Source: Amphiura filiformis (Eukaryota; Echinodermata; Ophiuroidea; Amphilepidida; Amphiuridae). Taken from it: DNA of 64,000 nt. Shown here one piece after another: positions 56,129 to 64,000 of this stretch; the first letter of the stretch is position 1; the number at the start of each line of letters is the position of its first letter. The position numbers and the translations under genes were made by a program. The notes under the pieces were generated by a model that saw only the letters and a program-made list of their open reading frames with translations, was not told the DNA's origin and did no database searches. Location: contig NC_092629.1 of NCBI RefSeq assembly GCF_039555335.1, positions 4,607,912 through 4,671,911 of the forward strand. The letters are read 5' to 3'.

Positions 56129-57840
56129 GCAAAAAATATCAGCCCAAATTTCATGGCTAATAATCAAAAATTCACCCAATTTTAAAATATCAGCCAAAAT
56201 TTCATGACATTGACAAATAATAAAAAATTTCTCTCAATTTTAGAATATCAGCCCAAATTTCGTGGCAAACATATATAATCAAAAATTCACCTGATTTTTA
56301 AAATATCAGCCCAAATTTCATGGGAAATAATAAAAAAATTCACCCAATTTTTTAAATATCAGCCCAAATTTTATGGCAATAATCAAAAATTATCAGCCCA
56401 AATTTCATGGCAAATAATCAAAAATCCACTAATTTTTAAATATCCCAAATTTCATAGCAAATAATCAAAAAATTGACCCAACTTTTAAAATATCAGCCCA
56501 AATTTCATGGGAAATAATAAAAAAGTTCGATTTACCACCTGCATACCTGCACCAGTGCATGTAACATTCCCTCTGTGTATGCAGCTTTTCACTACCTGCC
56601 TGCACGCGTGCATGTACGATTTTAGCGCTAGCGATATGACAAGGCAATATACAAAAGTAAACAAGCAGTCAATCTATTTTTAGCGCAACATCCTGACTTC
56701 ATTAGAAGGGCTGGGGCAAATCGCGCAATTGACAATTCCCGATACCCCTATCACGTGAGAACTGTCACTTTTTTCATTGACTTCCTAGTCTCCTCCTACA
56801 GGCCAGTTTAGCGTCGGTCTGATACTTGTCGATCCTAACGAACATTCGAGATAGCCACATACAGTCTGGTCCAAGACTATGACTTCCCTTAGAGGGGCTA
56901 GCGTAATGTGACGTCATCCACCAATTCCCGATACCCTCGCACATGTAGAAGCTGTCATTTTCATTTCATTGAAAAAAAAGAACCGGAATTTAAACCGTGG
57001 GAAATATTTGTTTACATACGGAAAATAATCATGTAATTAATGTCCAGCAAAAAAGGAAATAGCTCAAAAAACACTTGCATCATTCTGGAAATCGTGCACC
57101 TCGTCGGCGACTAGTTCTAGAACAGATGAAGCCACAGCATCCAGTGTTTTGGCTAAGAAATCGGCGAGCGAGAGGGATAAAAATGACAATGACAGTGGAG
57201 CCGGAATATTATTACAAGCTTAACTGACAATGATTGTGATTCAATGTGATTTTATGTTTGCTTTCATTTTGGTGCATGCACACTTTTTGCTGTGCATGTA
57301 GAAATTTTGGGCTACATGCACCAGTGCAGGTAGGAAAAAATTTGTAAATCGGACACTGACCCAATTTTTAAAACATCAGCCCAAATTTTATGGCAATAAT
57401 AACAAATTATCAGCCCAAATTTCTTGGCAAATAATCAAAAATTCACCAATTTTTTGAATATCCCAAATTTCATAGCAAATAATCAAAAATTTTAAAAATA
57501 TCAGCCCAAATTTCATGGCAAAATTCACCCACCCTATTTTAAAATATCATTATATCAGCCCAAATTTCATGGCAAATATCAAAATTTTTATACCTAATTT
57601 TTAAAATATCAGCCCAAATTTCATGGCAAATAATCAAAAATTCACCCAATTTTTAAAATATCAGCTCAAATTTCATATCAAAAATTCACCCAATTTTAAA
57701 AATATTAGCCCAAATTTCATGGCAAATAATCAAAATTCACCCAATTTTAAAAATATCAACCCAAATTTCATAGCAAATAATCAAAAATTCACCTAATGTT
57801 TAAAATATTAGCCCAAATTTTACGGCAAATAACCAAAAAA
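56129..57840 (+). repeat. ~50-bp satellite in UQCRH intron 2
   Basis: More than 15 degenerate units built from atcagcccaaatttcatggc and aaataatcaaaaattcaccc. It is interrupted at 56525-57354 by an unrelated TIR element. Confidence 0.93.
56525..57354. mobile_element. TIR element within the satellite
   Basis: Left 'gttcgatttaccacctgcat' … gcaccagtgcatgta and right tacatgcaccagtgcaggta … gtaaatcggac are inverted. On the + strand near 57045-57225 a frame reads KKEIAQKTLASFWKS and a Ser/Ala/Asp-rich stretch. This recalls the N-terminus of hAT-like transposases, but that is weak. Confidence 0.75.
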
Positions 57841-57964
57841 TCATCTGATTGGGCCGGTGCATTCCCCTGAGCAAGGGTCGCATTTAAGCAGTTTATGCAT
57901 TTTGGACTCCTTAAATCTCAAGTTGAAATTGACCAAAGGGTCCGATAAAAACTGTATGGACTCC

Positions 57965-58316
57965 TTAAAGGAGGATCTCGTGATCCTAGCATCCTCTTTT
58001 TATGACATTTTTCAGTAGATATCCACGAAAAAAGCTCATTTCCAAAATTTCAGTTGATTCCGATTTTTGCGCTTATGAGTTATGCATGATTATGTGTATT
58101 ACACTGCTCCATAGACAATGTAGTTGTAATTTCGTTCTGGTGCACCAGAACGAAATTCAAATTTGGCGATATTTTTGCTAAACAAATTAATCTGCAAGAA
58201 TTATTTGGTACATAAACATTATGTAGCTAGATAGAGGTATCCAGTGGTGTAAAAATCTCAACTTTTTTTGGGAAAAGTGGGGGGATGAGGCTGTGGATCA
58301 CGAAATGCCCCTTTAA
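57965..58316. mobile_element. MITE family D
   Basis: Ends ttaaaggaggatctcgtgatcc-like and ggatcacgaaatgccccttt + aa. A central palindrome, ttcgttctggtgcaccagaa, is perfect. Sister copies at 59054-59406 and 60450-60634. Confidence 0.8.
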
Positions 58317-58836
58317 TTTCACGATGCACGGAGGCATAAATCATCAATTAAAAATAAAAAGATCAGTAAATCTTTTGAATCACCATCGGCCAACAACACT
58401 ACTGTCTGTTCAATTAGCTTAGATTCTTGAATTTTTAAGATATTTGAAAAAATAAAAAATTGTGGTCAAAGTCATCAAAGAAAAGTGTTAGCACAGCCTA
58501 AAGACCTAACGTGATTTATACCTTTCAAATTCTAAAGTTCAATTTAAACCCCCATTTCTTTTCAATTTTGGTCTTTTCCCGCGATATTTTTATAAAAAGC
58601 CGTAGAACGTCAGGTACCATAAACTTTTTTGAATCAATCCATTTAGAGCATGGGGACGAATGTCACAATGCGCAGAGATGGTATTTATTCGACCATCCAC
58701 ATCAGGAAGTATTGCCAGCAAAATATTTGCCAGTATGCCTAATTTGTGTTGAAACCCGTCTGTTGAAACATTACGTTATTATTTATGAACTAAGGTTTTT
58801 TATAGGCCCAGCTTATATAAATATATTCCATGCATA

Positions 58837-58837
58837 T

Positions 58838-58872
<35 letters not shown>

Positions 58873-58877
58873 TATAT

Positions 58878-58916
<39 letters not shown>

Positions 58917-58918
58917 TT
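58837..58918 (+). repeat. (ttta)n microsatellite
   Basis: About 20 units, one change to tata. It makes a spurious Tyr/Leu/Phe/Ile reading frame. Confidence 0.97.
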
Positions 58919-59053
58919 GTGCGAATGGGTCTGAGAAGGTGTAGGCTATTATAAAACTACACATTTATTTTCAATTTGTTATTTCGCTTTTGCTTGTTGA
59001 ATACAAACTGAAAAACTGTGAAATTAATGAACTTTTGTACAAGAAAATATTAT

Positions 59054-59406
59054 TTAAAGGAGTGTTTCGTGATCCGAGCATCCTCTTTTTATGACATTTT
59101 TTTTTTTTTTTTCACGAAAAAAGCCTATTCCCAAAATTTCAGTTGATTCCGATTTTATGCTTATGAGTTATGCATGATTATGTGTAGGCCCCCTATTACA
59201 CTGCTCCATAAACATGCGTTGTAATTTCGTTCTGGTGCACCAGAACGAAATTCAAATTTCATGATATCTTTGCAAAACGAATTAATCTGCAAGAAATATT
59301 TTGTACATAAACATTATGTAGCCAGAGGTTTCCAGTGATATAAAAATCTCAACTTTTTTTGAGAAAAGTGGGGGATGAGGCTGTGGATCATGAAATGCCC
59401 CTTTAA
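59054..59406. mobile_element. MITE family D
   Basis: Same order of blocks as 57965-58316, including the perfect ttcgttctggtgcaccagaa palindrome. TTAA-like ends on both sides. Confidence 0.8.
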
Positions 59407-60182
59407 AATAATCTTACATTTGTAAACCAGTTGAAATAAAAACGAAATCCATAATTTTAATGTAATTGTTTAGGAAAAAAATAATGCTCAGAATAATGTT
59501 ATGCATAAAACGTAATCGCGCCATTCAATTTCGTGTAACAAAAACCGATGGACCATCATCACCTATAGAACCTATCCAATAACCGGAACGGTATAACAAT
59601 TGAAATGGCAGGACAGATTGGTGGACAGATTGTTTTGCTAAATTGGATAGGGTCTATGCCCTAAGTTGATAATGGACCGTCCCACTCGATTTGTAAAAAG
59701 GTCGCGAACCCTTTCGGTGGACCCAAGTAACTGCCTAAAATGAGGCAAAATTCAAAAGAAATGGGGTTTTAAATTGAACTTTGGCATTTGAAAAGTATAA
59801 ATCATGTTAGGTCTAAGGCTGTGTTAACATTTTTCTTTGATGACTATGGCCACAATTTGTTATTTTTTCAAATATCTTAAAAATTCAAGAATCTAAGCTA
59901 ATTGAACAGACAGTAATAATTTCACTGGAATATCTGACAAGTTCCGAAGGTTAGAATTTCGGACAGATGGACTCCTTAAATTCTCATCAGACCCCTTAAA
60001 TGTTGGTTTTGCACGTACCAAAGGGTCCAGAAAAATTAAATTGAACCCGTGATTTTTTGTGCTCACGCTACCCCTGCCCCTGAGTGACTGACAAAAGTGG
60101 GGTATACAACCCCCCTTTGAATACGCTGAGCACTGCATTTTACACACCACATAATCTACTAATATATATTTTTTTATTTCAG

Positions 60183-60344
60183 GATCCTCGTGATGCTATC
60201 GTAGAAGCCTGTCAAAACGGACACCACTGCGAGTCCCTGAAGGCTGTCCTAGACACATGTACTGAGCGTGTGAATAGTAAATCTAAGACGGAGGAGACCT
60301 GCACACAAGAATTATTTGATTTTATGCACTGTGTGGACCATTGT
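60183..60344 (+). CDS. UQCRH: UQCRH exon 3 (cysteine-rich helical core)
   Basis: 162 nt, acceptor tttatttcag, donor gtaagt. Encodes DPRDAIVEACQNGHHCESLK then AVLDTCTERVNSKSKTEETC then TQELFDFMHCVDHC. The Cys spacing (5, 9, 13 and 13 residues between C39, C45, C55, C69 and C83) matches the hinge-protein pattern that forms disulfide-linked helices. One additional Cys (C79) is not in the usual set. 'TQELFDF' is the strongest family signature. Confidence 0.96.
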
Positions 60345-60449
60345 GTAAGTATACAGGGTGACGCAATAAAACCTTACATGATTGTGAGGGCAGGAACATG
60401 GAGTGACTGCAGAAGCTTAGCTAGGATTTTTGTCAGGTTTTGCATATTT

Positions 60450-60634
60450 TGCGAGTTATGCATGATAATGTGTATTGTTCTGATGTACCAGAACATAATA
60501 AATTTGATGCCAAACGAATTAATCTGCAAGACCATTTTTGTACATAAACATTATGTAACCAGAGGTTTCCAGTGGTATTAAACTTTTTTTTTTTGTGAAA
60601 AGTGGGGGATGAAGCTGTGGATCACAAGCTTTAA
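60450..60634. mobile_element. MITE family D, decayed
   Basis: Retains 'gagttatgcatgataatgtg', 'aacgaattaatctgcaagac', 'acataaacattatgta' and 'gaagctgtggatcac' but lacks the left end. Confidence 0.7.
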
Positions 60635-60820
60635 AAATGTTGTCAAAATGTGAAAATATTTTGTCAACACTTGCATTAGAATGTTTTAATGGTTTTTTTA
60701 ATGTTTTTGAATGTTATTAAAACCTTTTATACTGGTATACCCTTTTTACAACCCAACATTTAACATTTTTCTCTTTAACATTTTGTGTTTTAGTGTTTGC
60801 TTGGATGAACCATGTATTTT

Positions 60821-61004
60821 GCTATTCCAGTTAATCCATACACTTTGTATTGGAAGACACGACCTTAGTCTTCCACATCTATGGGGGTATGAATTTCAAA
60901 TGGGTTACCAGAATGGGTGATCCATTTGAGAGCTACAACCCTTGTGTAGGAGATTATATCATGTCTTCCATATGGGGTTTGTATGGATTTCAACTGGAAT
61001 AGTC
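60821..61004. mobile_element. Palindromic MITE family A
   Basis: Copy from gctattccagttaatccata to ttcaactggaatagtc, inside UQCRH intron 3, ending 51 nt before exon 4. Confidence 0.8.
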
Positions 61005-61055
61005 TGTATTGGACAGATTTTAAATATTTCTCAAATTTGTCTTCTCTCTCCACAG

Positions 61056-61088
61056 TCTAGCGAGAAAATCTTTGCTAAAGTCAAATGA
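61056..61088 (+). CDS. UQCRH: UQCRH exon 4 and stop
   Basis: 33 nt, acceptor ctctctccacag. Encodes SSEKIFAKVK then TGA, the short amphipathic C-terminus of the family. aataaa at 61135-61140 is a likely poly(A) signal. Confidence 0.93.
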   Translation, partial: SSEKIFAKVK

Positions 61089-61134
61089 TGTCGATCCTAC
61101 CAAGCACCACTAGTAGAGCAACGCAAACCTGTCC

Positions 61135-61140
61135 AATAAA
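61135..61140 (+). terminator. UQCRH: Probable UQCRH poly(A) signal
   Basis: First aataaa after the stop codon, 46 nt downstream, in the expected position for a short 3' UTR. Confidence 0.6.
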
Positions 61141-61734
61141 GAGTTTATAAGACAAGAATTTGGAGCCTGAAGACCCTATCTGCAATGGCTGCCGTTTAGA
61201 CATTTTGAAATTCCTGCATTTTATATTGTACAAATATAAAAATATGACATCTGGCAGCTATTGGAGATAGGGCCTTCTTGCAAATACTTTCCGCATAGTG
61301 CCGAATAAGAGATTACTAGAAACCAACTGCAGAGACTGGCTATATAATAATCTATCCAGATATCACTACACAAATATTTAAATCTTTGTTAATATCACCC
61401 TAGATGAGGACAGTTGACAGTTATTTGTCGGTATGCGGTATCACAAGGATATGTACACACATGACGTTTGCAGTTGAATCAATCATTGATCTGAATATCG
61501 CTACACAAACTGGAGATATCAACGGAGCAAAAAACCTGCTTGCATAGTCCAATGACCCACAATCTTACAAGTTGACCTCAAGTGTAGGAGTAGTGTTAGC
61601 TAATCCTGACTAGATCATTCTGTGTCTGAACATGTGTGTCAATTTTGTAGTTTTTTGTGTGTGCCATGATGAGTCAAGATGTTACTGCCTCTAGTGATTT
61701 TGTATTTAAGCTACCTAAGCCATGAAATATTATC
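61141..61734. other. Downstream of UQCRH, nothing recognised
   Basis: Unique DNA without supported gene or repeat. Confidence 0.45.
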
Positions 61735-61925
61735 GGCTATTCCATTTGAAATCCATACACCCGCTGGACATGACCTTGATCTCCCACACACGGGATGTAG
61801 ATTTCAAATATGAAGTCACCCATTCGGGTAACCCCATATGAAATTCACACTCCATAATAATAATTATGTGTAAGATTAAGGTCATGTCTTCCATAGCAGG
61901 TGTATGGATTTCAACTGCAATAGCC
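61735..61925. mobile_element. Palindromic MITE family A
   Basis: Copy from ggctattccatttgaaatcc to ttcaactgcaatagcc. The right inner arm is interrupted by taataataattatg. Confidence 0.8.
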
Positions 61926-62123
61926 AAACTTAACTGGAACTGTGACATAGTAGCAGCCTAAATTCTCAGGGCAAAGTTCAGTACCCGTTACAGGCGGAAT
62001 CTTACAGTTTGACCTCATAATATTGAGTATGATTTTTGTGCTAAGTAACACAAGATTATCATGGACTTGGTACAGTACATGAACAGGTGATGTCAGATGA
62101 TGTCAATGTAACCAATCATCATT

Positions 62124-62308
62124 GGGCTATTCCAGCTGAAATCTGTACACCCCCTATGGAAGACCTTTATCTTCCTCCCAGGGAGTGTGAGTTTCAAATG
62201 GGTATACCTGAATGATCAACTCCATTTGAAATCTACACCCCCTGTGTGGAAGATTAAAGGCCATGTCTTCCATAACACGTGTGTTTGGATTTTAATTGGA
62301 CTAGCCCA
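62124..62308. mobile_element. Palindromic MITE family A
   Basis: Copy from gggctattccagctgaaatc to ttttaattggactagccc. Confidence 0.8.
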
Positions 62309-62338
62309 TTATTGAATATAACATGAAATAAACCTCAT

Positions 62339-62473
62339 TAGCCTTTTTGAGATATGGCGGATACAATAGGATGGCGCTGCACGAAGTTGGTCAAGGCTTT
62401 TGAATTTGCCGGGTTTTACCCAGATTGAATACTGCCCTCCTATTGTGTATGCCATACTTCGAAAAGGCTAATG
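62339..62473. mobile_element. Short foldback MITE
   Basis: 'attagcctttttgagatatg' + gcggatacaatagga is mirrored by tcctattgtgtatgc + 'catacttcgaaaaggctaat'. Confidence 0.75.
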
Positions 62474-62713
62474 CCAAATTTGGGAATCTAAACCTGTCAA
62501 CTATTTATGCCAAAAATTTTCAGGATAAATGATAAGGAGCCACCTGTGTGAAGTTTTCATGATATTAAATTATATTATAAGTTCCCATCTAGTAAAACTG
62601 AATACATATTAAAAGCACTTTTCCAAATCCCATAATGCATATTGGGGATTTATCTAAATTTCCTGCAAAGCATCATGGAAAGACTTGAGTATCTGCCGTG
62701 AGTAGAAACCAAA

Positions 62714-62997
62714 GAGATTAGACCCAAAGAGAACCAACTCAGAATTGCCATGTTTGATAAATCTGCCATATTGGTTTCTCACACGTGGAGACTAAAATAA
62801 TCTACCTCCACCATATATCACCAAGAGCCCTTTGAGCTTGAGCATTACAAAAATGTGTGCACTCAGCTTTTAGCAGAACATAAACAAGCGCACACCTGTG
62901 CCAGGTGCATGGCATATAACCCAGAGGTACACTATTTTACGCTCCATGAGCTTCACACAAACATGATGAAGTCCGTTCTCTTTGGGTCTAATCTCGT
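62714..62997. mobile_element. MITE with 20-bp TIR
   Basis: agattagacccaaagagaac and gttctctttgggtctaatct are exact inverses. The 62-codon frame inside is not gene-like. Confidence 0.75.
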
Positions 62998-63171
62998 TCT
63001 AACCTTTTATTTTGACATGTTCTCCAGATATTGCTTCGAATGATTGATGTGAAGTGGTAACAATGTTAGTATTTTAAACTGTGTTAAAAATCTGCAATAA
63101 ATTGAGTTTGTTCGTTAAGTTAAAACTTTGTTGTTATTTGGGAGCCATAATGTGTCAGAGTTTAATATATT

Positions 63172-63363
63172 GGGCTATTCCAGTTGATATCCATACATTC
63201 CCTATGGAAGACATGATCTAAGTCTTCCACACACGGAGTGTGAATTTCAAATGGTTTATGTATTTGGGTGACTACATTTGAAATCTACACCCCCTGCATG
63301 TGTAGGGAGATTAAAGTCATGTCCGTGATGGAGGGGGGTATGGATTTTAACTGGAATAACCCA
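63172..63363. mobile_element. Palindromic MITE family A
   Basis: Copy from gggctattccagttgatatc to ttttaactggaataaccc. Confidence 0.85.
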
Positions 63364-64000
63364 TTGTATGTTGTGGAATTATAAGCCAGTAAATATGTGC
63401 AATTCTCTTGGCTGGGTGGTTTCATCTATTGCAATCCATCTTGCATACATTGCACCCATTTCTCATGTTTGTCAAACAGGACAACCCTGCGAAAATTCTA
63501 TCGGTTCATACAGGGCCTTTCACTTCAAGTATGCCCTGCATGGAACATACCAATTTGCCTTTTCTTTTGTTGTTATTAGAAGTTGGTTGCCCTGATAAGA
63601 AATCCCACTTCTATTATACAGCTCAAAAGGTGGACAACAGGTTCATTCCATAGTGGCGTATTTGGTCATTTTTTTGAAAATTGGCAAGTTTTTGATGATG
63701 GTCTGTTTCATTTCGCCAAGTCTCAGCAGTCAAAATTAGCTACCGTAATTAATTAAATTAATTAAAGTTGGCATATTGTTTATTTGCGGTGCCCCACTAT
63801 GGAGTACAGCCGACCAATTGTTTCACCAAGAGTTATTTATTTTATGGCACGTCTTGTGATTTCCCGCATTGATTGCAACAGTAACCAGTAACAGTAATAG
63901 AAGATGGAAGATCCAAAAACAACCAATCAGATGAAGCGATTGTTACAATGTACGTCATGCCAAATATAGTCAGGTCTATAGCAAAGGCCGATTTCATTGC
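63364..64000. other. Window end, nothing supported
   Basis: Three overlapping + strand frames (63368-63653) without recognisable domains. A weak inverted pair, ccatagtgg/ccactatgg, lies near 63648 and 63794. Confidence 0.4.

Larger units (their letters stand above)
58395..59920. mobile_element. 1.5-kb element with ~200-bp inverted arms
   Basis: Left arm 'gtctgttcaattagcttaga' + ttcttgaatttttaagatat… (58407-58600) is mirrored at 59740-59920. The loop contains a (ttta)n tract (58837-58918) and a family D MITE. The arms are separated enough to be a long foldback element or two opposite copies. Confidence 0.75.
60345..61055 (+). other. UQCRH intron 3
   Basis: 711 nt, gtaagt…ctccacag, largely filled with a decayed family D MITE (60450-60634) and a family A MITE (60821-61004). 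Confidence 0.85.

Noticed and set aside
58511-58954. 147-codon + frame
   Set aside because: Half of it is the (ttta)n microsatellite and the rest is the arm of a foldback element.

Overview
This is eukaryotic, intron-rich and densely repeat-loaded DNA. Genes are split by GT-AG introns, there are no operons, and most of the window is non-coding. The three best-supported genes are nuclear animal genes. Recurrent 'taggccta'-type words, CR1-like LINE debris, a tRNA-derived SINE and very many palindromic MITEs suggest a marine invertebrate deuterostome (hemichordate or echinoderm). That placement is an impression, not a demonstration.

Layout. (1) 2.8-4.7 kb, + strand: the last three coding exons of a gene I do not recognise, all joined in phase 0. 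(2) 14.7-27.2 kb, - strand: a selenocysteine glutathione peroxidase of the GPX4 type. Exons were found at 27.1, 21.1, 18.1, 16.1 and 14.7 kb; the final coding exon and SECIS element were not found. Its selenocysteine-encoding exon is tandemly duplicated: one intact copy (21.05-21.2 kb), one nearly intact copy with a 1-base frameshift (22.05-22.2 kb) and two decayed copies (19.9 and 18.9 kb). (3) 29.6-33.5 kb: a tRNA-derived SINE and a 5'-truncated CR1-like LINE. (4) 33.8-43.7 kb: a nest of short non-autonomous elements. Three have exact 8-bp target duplications typical of hAT transposons; purine-rich arrays and an ATTATCTC palindromic satellite accompany them. (5) 44.8 kb: one possible terminal exon of a zinc metalloprotease. 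(6) 48-53.1 kb, - strand: fragments compatible with a FEN1/EXO1/XPG-type nuclease, including a FEN-like N-terminus and an exon with a 'PIVVFDG' core. This reading is tentative. (7) 53.36-61.09 kb, + strand: a complete four-exon gene for UQCRH, the hinge protein of mitochondrial complex III. Its start lies about 280 bp from the putative divergent nuclease start, and a perfect NRF-1-type palindrome sits between them.

Between the genes, at least 16 copies of one ~185-bp palindromic MITE and several other inverted-repeat families occupy introns and intergenic DNA, often nested. Most open reading frames in the window are chance frames in these repeats. Two clear examples are the 44-bp minisatellite at 22.3-22.8 kb, which is open in all three frames, and the purine-rich arrays at 34-35 kb.
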